A DNA stretch of 50,065 bases from the NCBI GenBank assembly GCA_017934525.1, contig JAGBJJ010000068.1:1-50065 (forward strand), in the 5' to 3' direction. The notes beneath the pieces were generated by a model. The model did not search any database. It saw only the letters and a program-made list of their open reading frames with translations, and was not told the DNA's origin. This stretch comes from Prevotella sp. Lineage in GTDB: Bacteria; Bacteroidota; Bacteroidia; Bacteroidales; Bacteroidaceae. The position numbers and the translations under genes were made by a program. Below, one piece after another: positions 42,316 through 50,065 of the stretch; within the stretch, counting starts at the first letter, position 1, and every line of letters starts with the position of its first letter.

Positions 42316-42873
42316 TCATTCACAATAGAATTCCGCTGCCACCCGACGGAAGCGCCGTGTCACGTCGTTCTTCATCAGCCTGACAAGCCTGTACTTGCCC
42401 GGGCGGGCGACGATGCCGTCCAAGCTCCACAAGCCCCACAAGTCCCCTGCCGTTCGCTCCTTATGGTGTGGCTTCAACACCCGTCTGACTGGCTGGTCGG
42501 CTATCTCTCTGTCACTTTCGAGCCTAGGACATTGCCACCATCCATCTTTCCATACCTCTATGTAGGCGTCATCGTAAACGTACAGGGTGTCGGTATTGTT
42601 GAAGATCTCACCTCTTACCATCATCTCTGAACCACGTGAAATAGCGATGGTGTCAGGATGCAGAACCATAAACAATCCTTCCTCACTTGGCCAACTGCTT
42701 TCGGGCTCCTTCCGGGCTTCTTTCTTTACGTTGTCCTTTTTTACTTCCGTACAACTATCAACGCGAATAGGACTCACCATAGACACGGTTTCGGTCAGAG
42801 ACCCATCGAAATGGCTACTTTTGCAAGACAGCAAGCATACCATCAGACAAGCTATCATCGTCGAATTTCTCAT
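42316..42873 (-). CDS. lipoprotein with Big_14-like Ig domain
   Basis: A 185-residue putative lipoprotein (lipobox LLSC, Cys17). Residues 70-185 match the pattern of the bacterial Ig-like domain Big_14: IAISRGSEMMVRGEIFNNTD, a conserved EVWKDGWWQCP, then RPGKYRLVRL and AAEFY at the end. The role of these domains is unknown. It is one base downstream of a second small lipoprotein gene and 29 bases upstream of adk, so both lipoprotein genes probably share a transcript. Its A/T content is above that of the housekeeping genes around it. Confidence 0.7.
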   Translation of the reverse strand: MRNSTMIACLMVCLLSCKSSHFDGSLTETVSMVSPIRVDSCTEVKKDNVKKEARKEPESSWPSEEGLFMVLHPDTIAISRGSEMMVRGEIFNNTDTLYVYDDAYIEVWKDGWWQCPRLESDREIADQPVRRVLKPHHKERTAGDLWGLWSLDGIVARPGKYRLVRLMKNDVTRRFRRVAAEFYCE

Positions 42874-42874
42874 A

Positions 42875-43219
42875 CTAATACCTTTCTACTCCTAAAAGAC
42901 TCAATGCCAAATTTGCTTTAGTAAAGAAAGAGCCTGTTAAGGTAACACTGTTATCTGGATTGATATGTTTCAATCTCCCTGTCACTATACCAGTTGTATA
43001 ACGTTTATCCAAGTATGTATATACAATTCCACCAGTATCTATTTCTGAATAAAGTTGATTGGCTATCAGTTGCTTGCTGGCATCTGCTTCCCCTATGCCT
43101 ATTGAAGCACTTGCCCGAGTTGACATAATAGAGTTTGTATTATTATCAGTACTATCTAATTCACACCCTATAAATGCAAGCAAAATAAAAGATGAAAAAT
43201 ATAAAGATAAATATTTCAT
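42875..43219 (-). CDS. small lipoprotein of unknown function
   Basis: A 114-residue putative lipoprotein with signal SSFILLAFIGC (Cys19). The mature part is polar, Thr/Ser/Asn-rich, with a possible beta-rich domain (QLYSEIDTGGIVYTYLDKRY ... SVTLTGSFF). The start at 43219 is preferred because the lipoprotein signal follows directly; two in-frame ATGs upstream (43258 and 43240) exist. The gene is strikingly A/T-rich. The mature region recalls no family I know. Confidence 0.6.
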   Translation of the reverse strand: MKYLSLYFSSFILLAFIGCELDSTDNNTNSIMSTRASASIGIGEADASKQLIANQLYSEIDTGGIVYTYLDKRYTTGIVTGRLKHINPDNSVTLTGSFFTKANLALSLLGVERY

Positions 43220-43294
43220 AATAACTTTTATTAAATTCATCTTGTTAAACTTATTCAACTTTTGTGCTAATGAGGCTACAGACTGGTGGTGAAG

Positions 43295-43348
43295 CGAGGC
43301 AATACCCCTGCACCCTTAGCAGGGAGCCACCTCGAGACCCCTTCGGGG
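43295..43348. other. compact structured RNA/DNA element between hpt and the small lipoprotein
   Basis: A two-level hairpin, with outer stem CGAGG/CCTCG (43295-43299, 43330-43334) and inner perfect stem CCCTGC/GCAGGG (43306-43311, 43319-43324), is followed at once by a tight hairpin CCCC-TTC-GGGG (43338-43348). It is G/C-rich in the middle of A/T-rich DNA. It may be the terminator of hpt, the leader structure of the lipoprotein genes, or the end of an inserted element. Confidence 0.6.
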
Positions 43349-43394
43349 ATTGTGGTTGCACATTTACATAACTAAAAAAAATGAATTAAGCATA

Positions 43395-43934
43395 TCACTC
43401 CTTCACCAGCGTGTAGATGTCGCGCAGCCCACGGCCCTGCTGGTCGAAGTCAAGGCCATAGCCCACAATGAAATCGTTGGGAATCTGCAGGGCGCAGTAT
43501 TTCACGTCGAGCTCCACCTCCAGCTTCTCGGGCTTCATCAGCAGCGTGCAGACACTCACCGACGCTGGCTGGCGGGTGCCCAGGGCCTCCACCATGCGCT
43601 TCATGGTGCGCCCCGTATCGATGATATCCTCCACGATGATGACATGGCGGCCTGTCAAGTCCTCGTTGATGCCGATGACTTCCTTCACCTTCCCCGTCGA
43701 CATGGTGCCTTGATAGGAGGCCAGCTTCACAAACGATATCTCACAGGGGATGGTGATGGCACGCATCAGGTCAGAGGCGAAGACGAACGAGCCGTTGAGC
43801 ACGGCCAGCAGCAATGGGTTCTTGCCCGCATAGTCGCGGCTGATGTGCTCGGCCACGACGGCCACGCGCTGCAGTATCTCTGCCTCGGGAATGGAGGTTT
43901 CAAAAGTCTTATCCAGTAATTTTACTCTACTCAT
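43395..43934 (-). CDS. hpt: hypoxanthine phosphoribosyltransferase
   Basis: Hpt salvages hypoxanthine (and guanine) to the nucleotides with PRPP. The 179-residue protein carries PLLLAVLNGSFVFASDL and the PRPP-binding VIIVEDIIDTGRTM, both typical. The start at 43934 (MSRVKLLDKTF) fits the family and follows the promoter box at 43962-43969; an in-frame ATG at 44063 lies upstream of both boxes. Cytoplasmic; part of the broken hpt-adk-obgE group. Confidence 0.95.
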   Translation of the reverse strand: MSRVKLLDKTFETSIPEAEILQRVAVVAEHISRDYAGKNPLLLAVLNGSFVFASDLMRAITIPCEISFVKLASYQGTMSTGKVKEVIGINEDLTGRHVIIVEDIIDTGRTMKRMVEALGTRQPASVSVCTLLMKPEKLEVELDVKYCALQIPNDFIVGYGLDFDQQGRGLRDIYTLVKE

Positions 43935-43961
43935 TGGTCTGTTTTTTGCAATATTTGAGTG

Positions 43962-44053
43962 CAAAGTTACGAAAAGTTGGGCGCATAACAAAGAAACTCG
44001 TTTCTTTTTTTGCAGAGACGAAGTAATTTCGCCATCTTTTGATGGCAAAGTTA
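43962..44053 (-). promoter_or_regulatory. two -7 promoter boxes upstream of hpt
   Basis: TAACTTTG occurs twice on the minus strand, at 43969-43962 (27 bases before the ATG) and at 44053-44046. The far box overlaps a perfect 6-bp hairpin GCCATC-TTTT-GATGGC (44031-44046), which would sit at the very 5' end of the longer transcript. The gap 43935-44355 holds these and the nnr promoter, and no gene. Confidence 0.6.
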
Positions 44054-44293
44054 CGGGAAACATGATAAAAGCCTGACTTTATTTAAACTTTTTTCAGTGT
44101 GGAGACCGCCTCAGCTGAGTCAGAGTTACGGGAAAAGAGCGAAGGAGTTGCCGCCGGCACTTGTACCGCTGCCACGCCATATTTTTCAAGCCTGCATTCA
44201 CTTGGGACACTCAGGCAGACCGGCAAGAGTCAGCATGCAGCACAGCGAGAATCCTGTCAGACAGCAATGGCAGAAAAGAAAAACCGAAAAGCC

Positions 44294-44324
44294 TTGGCCG
44301 TTTGACAAAGATTATGTAACTTTG
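44294..44324 (+). promoter_or_regulatory. promoter of nnr
   Basis: TTGG (44294-44297) and TAACTTTG (44317-44324) are spaced by 19 bases, as in the Bacteroidota -33/-7 pattern, 31 bases before the ATG. TGGCCGTTT overlaps the -33 element, at the same distance from the -7 box as in the tsaB promoter. Confidence 0.7.
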
Positions 44325-44355
44325 CAGCTGACTTTCCGAACCAACGAGAACAGAC

Positions 44356-45873
44356 ATGAAGATATTCAACAGCGCACAGATGCGCGAACTCGACAGATAC
44401 ACTATTGAACACGAGCCCGTAAAGAGCATCGACCTCATGGAGCGTGCGGCACGCGCCGTCAGCCGCGAGCTCATCAGCCGATGGTCGTCAGACACGCCCG
44501 TGGTGGTCTTCGCCGGGCCTGGCAACAATGGCGGCGATGCGCTGGCTGTCAGCCGTCTGCTGCTGGAGCAGGGCTATCAGGTAATCACCTTCCTCTTCAA
44601 TATCTCAGGCAGCCTCTCGGCCGACTGTGCCGAGATGCGCCAGCGACTGCTCGACCGCCGCGACAACCAGCTCACCGAGGTGACGCAGGAGTTCGACCCG
44701 CCTCACCTCGACGAAGGCACGCTCGTGGTAGACGGTCTCTTCGGCTCGGGGCTCAACAAGCCTCTGGCCGGCGGGTTCGCCTCGCTCGTGAAGTATATCA
44801 ACGCCGCCGGCGCGCCAGTGGCCAGCATCGACGTGCCCTCGGGTCTGATGACCGAAGACAACACCTACAATGTGCGAGCCAACGTCATACGCGCCACGCT
44901 GACGCTCACCTTCCAACATACGAAGCTGGCCTTCCTCTTCGCCGAGAACCAGCAGTTCATCGGTGAACTGCATGTGCTCGACATCGGACTAAGCCGTGAG
45001 GGCACCGACAAGATTGATGCGCAGTACACCCTGACCAACCGCTCCGACGTGGCGGCGCTGCTGCGCCCCCGCGACCCGTTTGCCCACAAGGGCCAGATGG
45101 GGCGCGCCCTCATCGTGGCCGGCAGCTACGGCATGGCCGGAGCCGCCGCACTCTGCACCAAGGCATGTCTGCGCACGGGTGCCGGCAAGGTGACGGTGCA
45201 CACACCCAAGCGCAACGCGGCCATCCTGCAAAACCTCGTGCCTGAGGCAGTGCTCCATATGGACCGCGAGGAGACGTTCTTCTCAGAACCCGTGCCCACT
45301 GACGACTACCAGGCGCTGGCCATCGGCCCCGGACTGGGCGTCGGTGAGCAAACGGGCATCGCCATGATTGCACAGCTCAGGCGCGCCCAATGCCCCGTGG
45401 TGGCCGATGCCGACGCGCTGAATATCCTCGCCGCCAAGCACGCCTGGATGCAGCAGCTGCCTAAGGGCATCATCCTCACGCCCCACGCCAAGGAGCTCGA
45501 CCGCATGGAGGGACTTTGCGTAGACAGCTACGAGCGGCTGACCAAGGCCCGACACCTGGCGGAGCGACTGCATGGCTACATCGTGCTGAAGGGTCACTAC
45601 ACCGCCATCTGCATGCCCGACGGCCACGTCGTGTTTAACTCCACGGGCAATGCTGGCATGGCCACCGCCGGCAGCGGCGACGTGCTGACGGGCATCATCT
45701 GCGGCTTGCTGGCCCGAGGCTACCAGCAGCGCGAGGCCTGCGTGCTGGGCGTCTACCTGCACGGCCTGGCCGGCGACCTCGCCGCCAGCGACCTGGGCGA
45801 GGAGAGTCTCATCGCCTCCGACATCATCCAATACCTTCCCAAAGCGTTCAAAGAAATAGCAGACCACCGCTGA
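44356..45873 (+). CDS. nnr: bifunctional NAD(P)H-hydrate epimerase/dehydratase
   Basis: Nnr repairs hydrated NAD(P)H: the N-terminal YjeF domain (about 1-215, VVVFAGPGNNGGDALAVSRLL) interconverts the R and S epimers, and the C-terminal ribokinase-like domain (about 225-500) dehydrates the S form using ADP (or ATP). Landmarks of the second domain are GSYGMAGAAALCTKACLRTG, GPGLGV, DADALN and GNAGMATAGSGDVLTGII. The 505 residues are full length. It is divergent from hpt and followed by the DUF4831 gene on the same strand after 117 bases. Confidence 0.95.
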   Translation: MKIFNSAQMRELDRYTIEHEPVKSIDLMERAARAVSRELISRWSSDTPVVVFAGPGNNGGDALAVSRLLLEQGYQVITFLFNISGSLSADCAEMRQRLLDRRDNQLTEVTQEFDPPHLDEGTLVVDGLFGSGLNKPLAGGFASLVKYINAAGAPVASIDVPSGLMTEDNTYNVRANVIRATLTLTFQHTKLAFLFAENQQFIGELHVLDIGLSREGTDKIDAQYTLTNRSDVAALLRPRDPFAHKGQMGRALIVAGSYGMAGAAALCTKACLRTGAGKVTVHTPKRNAAILQNLVPEAVLHMDREETFFSEPVPTDDYQALAIGPGLGVGEQTGIAMIAQLRRAQCPVVADADALNILAAKHAWMQQLPKGIILTPHAKELDRMEGLCVDSYERLTKARHLAERLHGYIVLKGHYTAICMPDGHVVFNSTGNAGMATAGSGDVLTGIICGLLARGYQQREACVLGVYLHGLAGDLAASDLGEESLIASDIIQYLPKAFKEIADHR

Positions 45874-45990
45874 CCCTCTACAAGGGGGGAGAAGGTGAAC
45901 TGCTGCGACTCAACAGAAGGGAGAGGGCAGACGGCAAGCCTGATTATAATTACTCATTAACTAATAATAACCATAAAAAAGAACAAGCGA

Positions 45991-47115
45991 ATGAAAAGAC
46001 TATCGATACAGGCACTGGCACTCCTCGCCATAATGTGCCACACTTTGCCCGCCACGGCACAGACACAGCTGCAGAAGTACATGCCGGGGGCCACGCCCGA
46101 GGGCGCCGTCTACTGTCTGCCTAAGACGGCTGTGCGCATCACCGTCGTCACAGAGAAGACGACATTCCAGCCAGGTGAGTTCTGCCGCTACGCACAGAAA
46201 TACCTGCGACGGAGCGATGCCGGACAAGAGCCGTGGGTAAGCCACCGCGTGCTGGCCATACGACAGACACCAGAGCCCGTGGCCGACACAAGCAAGTGCT
46301 ACGCCTTGAAGTTTGATCCTCGTTCAGTGGCAGTCAACATACAGCTGAGCGACGACGGTCGGCTGCTGGGAATTAATACTGGAGCTCCCCTTAGAGGGAC
46401 GACTGCCACTTCCGCCCAAGACTTCCTTTCCCAAGTGGGAGGGCAGAAAGGCACCGCCAAGACCGTGGGACCGTCTCCCCGCTCCTACCTGACCGAAGAG
46501 ATTCTCTCTGCCGGCAGCACGGCGAAGATGGCAGAACTGACGGCCAGCGAGATATACGACCTGCGCGAGAACCGCTCACTGCTCATCAAGGGCCAGGCCG
46601 ACTTTATGCCGAAGGACGGCGAGCAGCTGCGACTGATGCTCAGCCGAATCGACGAGCAGGAGCAGGCTCTGTCATCACTCTTCGTCGGTACGACCATACG
46701 CGACACCGTGGAGACCGACTTCGTCATCGTGCCCGACCGTCCCTGCGACCGCACCCTGCTCTTCCGCATGTCGCAGCTCTTAGGCATGGTGGATGCCGAC
46801 GACCTCTCGGGCGAGCCTTTCTATATCACCATCGAAGACCTGCATGCCATAGCGCCCACCGACGAAGAGGCTGCCGCCAAGACGAAGAAGAAGGCCTGGG
46901 AGGCTGGCGTCTACGTGAACGTGCCGGGCCGCATGCGCCTCACCATCTACCAGGGCATCGACAAGCTACAGACTGCAGAGCACCCCGCCCCGCAGTTCGG
47001 AAACGTAGAACTGCTGAGCGGGGAGCTCTTCAACAAACATTATGACACACGCCTCTGGCTCAACGCCCTCACAGGCGCCGTAGAGCGACTCGAGGCTGAG
47101 ATGCCGAAGAAGTAG
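45991..47115 (+). CDS. DUF4831 family exported protein
   Basis: A 374-residue exported protein. The signal peptide ends PATAQ (residue 24), and the following KYMPGATPEGAVYCLPKTAVRITVVTEKT is typical of DUF4831, a Bacteroidota family of unknown function. Residues 132-153 (bases 46384-46450) hold an odd Thr/Ser/Gly-rich segment whose DNA forms an imperfect inverted repeat, possibly an in-frame repeat insertion. The gene overlaps the convergent lipoprotein gene by 47 bases at its 3' end. The gap before it (45874-45990) contains no promoter I can name, so it may be read with nnr. Confidence 0.85.
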   Translation: MKRLSIQALALLAIMCHTLPATAQTQLQKYMPGATPEGAVYCLPKTAVRITVVTEKTTFQPGEFCRYAQKYLRRSDAGQEPWVSHRVLAIRQTPEPVADTSKCYALKFDPRSVAVNIQLSDDGRLLGINTGAPLRGTTATSAQDFLSQVGGQKGTAKTVGPSPRSYLTEEILSAGSTAKMAELTASEIYDLRENRSLLIKGQADFMPKDGEQLRLMLSRIDEQEQALSSLFVGTTIRDTVETDFVIVPDRPCDRTLLFRMSQLLGMVDADDLSGEPFYITIEDLHAIAPTDEEAAAKTKKKAWEAGVYVNVPGRMRLTIYQGIDKLQTAEHPAPQFGNVELLSGELFNKHYDTRLWLNALTGAVERLEAEMPKK

Positions 47116-49537
47116 CAGACGGCGAGAAGCCCGGCCGCTCGTAGACCACGGTGCCGTCGGGGCCCTCTACCGACTCGAGGATGACCTCAAACTCACCCTC
47201 TAAGGACGAGGCCACGGGCTGGTCCTTCAGCGAGGGAGCGCCGGCATTGCGCCGAGGGGCATACCGCAGGCCACTCATGCCGAAGCCCGTGCCGTCGTCG
47301 ATGATGTCGTAGGTGCCGTCGCTGTAAATCTTCGCCTTGTAATGATTGCCTTGGCGTTTCGTCGATTCATCATTTCTGTCCAGGTAGAACGTGGGCAGTA
47401 TGTCGATGTCATATTCAATACGCTGCAGCATTTTCGGTATGTTGGTGCGCTTGATGAACTTCCAGTGGCTCACGTAGGTGCCATCCATGCTTTGCCTGCT
47501 GTTCGACTTGTCAAATCTAAAGCCGCTGTTTTGTTCTCTCAGTCTCCAGATGTCAATAGCCTTGCTGCCTTCCACCAATGTGCGTGAGTCGAGTTTTACC
47601 AGGTACACAAACATATAGCCGTTCTTCGCAATGCCGTCAGGATTCTCTTCGAAGCCTATGGGCGTGAGCGATTGGACTATGACCGACGGCGAAGCCACCT
47701 CGAAAGGCAGGCTCTTGTCGGTAGCGGCCGGACGTGAGGTGTCCACTGAGGCGCCGTTTCGGGAATAATAGCATATCTCGGCCTTGTATTGCACTCCGGG
47801 CTTCAGGTCAAGATCGGTGAGTGTGAAGTGAAGCGTCCTGCCCTTAATCGGGCCGGCAAAACGGCTCTCTTCGTCGTAGACGCGTCCCACCTCTTCATCG
47901 CCATTCATCACGCGCATGGCGGCCACATAACTCTCGTTCCCCCGAAGACCCACCAGCATGCCCTCTTTCTTGATTTTGTATTCGGCGCGCACGCCCATCC
48001 GCTCGTCGTCAATCCAGTATTTCGTCAGCTTGAACGAGTTGTCGTCGATGGTGGGATACCATGTCCACGACCAGCACAGAGGGGTAATCTTCCATGGGCC
48101 AATGTCTATGGTGATGCCCCATTCGTCGTCTTCGCCACTGACAAATTTCTTCACTTCTTTGTCGTCCTTCATGCTTTCATAGATGTCGCCTTGCTTGTCG
48201 AGCATCTCGGAAGCCTTGTCAAGACGGGCCTGCACGTCCTGCAGGTTCTTCGCGCTGCCAAAAAGATTGTCGAACGTGAGGTCGACAACGAATTTCAGCT
48301 TGCCGCCAATGCTGAATCCCGCTTCGATGCCTTCTTCGCGCGAGGCATCAATGACGCCCGGGTAGGAACGATGCGGCACTTGCGCCTCGAGGGAGAAGGT
48401 TAGTACCGGCCCGAACCTGACGCTGAACACTTTGCCATAGAACCCGAATCCGAACATCAATTCGGCCTCTATGCTCAGCGAGAAGCCTATGGAGCCTTCA
48501 AAGTTCCACGGCTCGTTGATGACGTCGCGTACGTCCTTCGTCATGGTGCCGTTGTACAGGTCGACGGTGTAGGTGCATACCTCCTTTGTGTGGGTTGCTA
48601 TTTCGTAAGAGCCCTCGACGCCGACGGAGGCCGACAAGCCGATGTCGACGAAGAACACGATGACCAGGCCTCCGATGGTGAACGGTTTGCCCCTGACGGG
48701 ATGGAACGTCTTGCTGGCACTTCCCGACAGTTTGCCGTAAGCCTTGATGGCGCTCTGGCGCTCGATGGTCTTCGTCAGCTTGAATATCGGGTTAGACAGG
48801 GTGAAGTCGCTGAAGCTGGCCTGCAGCGTCACCTTCACGAAGTTCTTCTCGCGCTCCATGCTGAAGCCGGCCTCCACGGGGCCGTACCCTGACGATACCG
48901 ATATGCCGGGAAAGAGTCCGAGTACGAAGCCATTGTCGAGATAGCTCACCTCGACCGTGTTGTTGTCGTAGCCCGTGGACGACCCCTCTTCGGCTCGGGT
49001 GCGTCCTTCGGCCGGCTCGTCCTCGTCGGGCTCCGCCTCCACGTAGTAGGTCTCCTCCTGGTCGGTGGTCAGTGTACCGTTGATTTCGAGCGTCTCGTAG
49101 ACCTCCTTGATGTTGCATAGCGTGCCGATGTAGCTGTAGTAGCCGTTCTCGTGGTCGCGGCGCTGCAGGCGGTGGCAGCAGCCCCACTCAAACTTATCGT
49201 TGGCACCACTCATGAGCACCTCGCCCGGCACAGGCAGCAGCTCCTCGGGCGTGTTGTCGGCATAGTGTATCTCGATGAGGGCGCCTATCTCGTCGTGGGC
49301 CACATAGGTGATATACTGCATGTCGCGGTCGTCCAGATGGCGCACGTCGCGCTTCAGCTGATAGTTGATGTCACAGCCGCTGCCCGTCTCGTGCACCACC
49401 GTCTCGTATTCGTCACCCTCATGTTGCGGCACGTTGCCATAGTTCTTCACCACGTCGTCGTCCTCGATGAACAGGTTGCACGATGCCAGCAGCATCGAAC
49501 AGACGAGAATGCTCAGTATAGAATAGCTCCGTTTCAT
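47069..49537 (-). CDS. large lipoprotein of unknown function
   Basis: An 822-residue putative surface lipoprotein (lipobox LLASC, Cys20). After an acidic stretch (FIEDDDVVKNY), the N-terminal half is rich in beta strands with an antiparallel, barrel-like alternation (for example SAIKAYGKLSGSASKTFHP, GFSLSIEAELMFGFGFYGKV). An Fn3-like region lies at about 480-600 (VRAEYKIKKEGMLVGLRG, YKAEICYYSRNG). The C-terminus is low-complexity (PGFSPSATSSASQPRVAL) and is the part encoded opposite the DUF4831 gene. The start at 49537 (MKRSYSILSI) is chosen over an ATG six codons upstream because it begins the lipoprotein signal. No family recognised; 33 bases after the next gene upstream, so probably one operon. 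Confidence 0.75.
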   Translation of the reverse strand: MKRSYSILSILVCSMLLASCNLFIEDDDVVKNYGNVPQHEGDEYETVVHETGSGCDINYQLKRDVRHLDDRDMQYITYVAHDEIGALIEIHYADNTPEELLPVPGEVLMSGANDKFEWGCCHRLQRRDHENGYYSYIGTLCNIKEVYETLEINGTLTTDQEETYYVEAEPDEDEPAEGRTRAEEGSSTGYDNNTVEVSYLDNGFVLGLFPGISVSSGYGPVEAGFSMEREKNFVKVTLQASFSDFTLSNPIFKLTKTIERQSAIKAYGKLSGSASKTFHPVRGKPFTIGGLVIVFFVDIGLSASVGVEGSYEIATHTKEVCTYTVDLYNGTMTKDVRDVINEPWNFEGSIGFSLSIEAELMFGFGFYGKVFSVRFGPVLTFSLEAQVPHRSYPGVIDASREEGIEAGFSIGGKLKFVVDLTFDNLFGSAKNLQDVQARLDKASEMLDKQGDIYESMKDDKEVKKFVSGEDDEWGITIDIGPWKITPLCWSWTWYPTIDDNSFKLTKYWIDDERMGVRAEYKIKKEGMLVGLRGNESYVAAMRVMNGDEEVGRVYDEESRFAGPIKGRTLHFTLTDLDLKPGVQYKAEICYYSRNGASVDTSRPAATDKSLPFEVASPSVIVQSLTPIGFEENPDGIAKNGYMFVYLVKLDSRTLVEGSKAIDIWRLREQNSGFRFDKSNSRQSMDGTYVSHWKFIKRTNIPKMLQRIEYDIDILPTFYLDRNDESTKRQGNHYKAKIYSDGTYDIIDDGTGFGMSGLRYAPRRNAGAPSLKDQPVASSLEGEFEVILESVEGPDGTVVYERPGFSPSATSSASQPRVALRRL

Positions 49538-49570
49538 AGCTTCAACAATTATCAATTATCAATCCTTTCA

Positions 49571-50065
49571 TTATCCATTATTGACAGCGCCCATGTCAAC
49601 CACAATGGTGTCGGGTTCTTCAATCTCGCCGCCCGTTCCGAAACCACCCCAGTCGATGTTGATAGTCGGCGTGAACTCCTCAGCGTCCTCGTCGAGCACC
49701 AGCGGATAAAGCTGCGACAGCGTGCCGTGGCGCTCGCCGTCGAAGGTGAACGTGACGGGGAACAGCTCTGTGCGGGCCTGCCCTATGTAGTAGCAGCGCA
49801 GCGTCACCTCCTCGCCATAGTCGTAGGGGCTCCACACGCGAATGACGGTGTAGGTCACTCCGTGGGCCTCTTCCACCCGCCCGATGCCGCGCAGCTCGTC
49901 GTTCACATAGGCCCCGATGAAATACTGGTGCTGGTTGTCGGGGGTGAGCGGTGTGCCATGAATCATCACCGAGGCATAGATTACCATGTCGTAGCGGTAG
50001 TTAGGCATCGGCTCATACAGGCCGGGCATCACGACGACCACGCACGTGTCGCGCAGCAGGTCGAT
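49571..50065 (-). CDS. partial gene, envelope protein of unknown function (5' part outside the window)
   Basis: An open frame that enters from the window edge (in frame from base 50065, IDLLRDTCVVVVMPGLYEP) and ends at 49571, so the true N-terminus is missing. The visible 165 residues are beta-rich (QHQYFIGAYVNDELRGIGRV, GEEVTLRCYYIGQ) and end in an acidic Gly/Glu-rich tail (TGGEIEEPDTIVVDMGAVNN). It is followed by the 822-residue lipoprotein on the same strand and probably belongs to the same operon. No family recognised. Confidence 0.6.
   Translation of the reverse strand: MDLLRDTCVVVVMPGLYEPMPNYRYDMVIYASVMIHGTPLTPDNQHQYFIGAYVNDELRGIGRVEEAHGVTYTVIRVWSPYDYGEEVTLRCYYIGQARTELFPVTFTFDGERHGTLSQLYPLVLDEDAEEFTPTINIDWGGFGTGGEIEEPDTIVVDMGAVNNG

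Noticed and set aside
43260-43394. tRNA gene or known riboswitch
   Set aside because: The stems do not form a cloverleaf, and there is no T-loop or anticodon arm; it also matches no riboswitch core that I know.

Overview
The window reads as chromosomal DNA of a member of the Bacteroidota, most likely Prevotella or a close relative. The signs are promoters of the TAnnTTTG type (usually TAACTTTGC) in front of many genes, Bacteroidota-only families (DUF4290, DUF4831, OB-fold/DUF5689-like lipoprotein, Oar-like TonB receptor, BspA-type LRR protein), the gene order murA-rimM-dxr-rseP, a single-gene fused nnr, and a strong G/C bias in coding DNA. No rRNA, tRNA, CRISPR array, integrase or transposase was seen.

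Layout. 1-6.2 kb: a secreted BspA-like LRR protein divergent from a membrane-tethered TPR/AraC-type regulator, then an operon of an exported Cys-rich nitroreductase and a TlpA-like lipoprotein. 6.3-12.5 kb: a housekeeping run, tsaB-DUF4290-murA-rimM-dxr-rseP, with a large inverted repeat between dxr and rseP. 12.5-18.6 kb: a short ComEC, divergent from an SDR gene followed by a GH53 galactanase and a large secreted protein. 18.6-24.5 kb: a five-gene operon for a MacAB-TolC-like tripartite efflux pump with two permeases. 24.5-26.7 kb: an ABC ATPase/permease/GntR operon whose promoter carries a perfect inverted repeat at the predicted start of transcription. 26.9-29.6 kb: nadK and an ABC exporter. 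29.7-34.3 kb: a DJ-1 protein, ispD, recG, and an M23/LysM peptidase. 34.8-39.8 kb: an outer-membrane pair, a TonB-dependent receptor plus a three-OB-fold lipoprotein. 40-44 kb: hpt, adk and obgE, an order usually compact in this phylum, here split by two A/T-rich islets holding small lipoproteins and a possible decayed gene. 44.3-50 kb: nnr, a DUF4831 protein, and two envelope proteins on the opposite strand, one of which overlaps the DUF4831 gene tail to tail.

Most genes serve core physiology (peptidoglycan, isoprenoid, NAD(P), purine and tRNA metabolism) or the cell envelope. I found no clearly new multi-gene defence or mobile system. The most interesting signals are regulatory and structural: a G9 tract plus five 10-bp repeats in front of one pump permease, a probable GntR autoregulatory operator, back-to-back promoters that predict leaderless mRNAs for comEC and an SDR gene, related GGCCGGAATC hairpins, in-frame extra segments in murA and the DUF4831 gene, a MurA with Asp in place of the fosfomycin-target Cys, and the A/T-rich islets in the hpt-adk-obgE cluster. 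All functions are assigned by reading motifs and family resemblance; nothing was searched or computed against a database.
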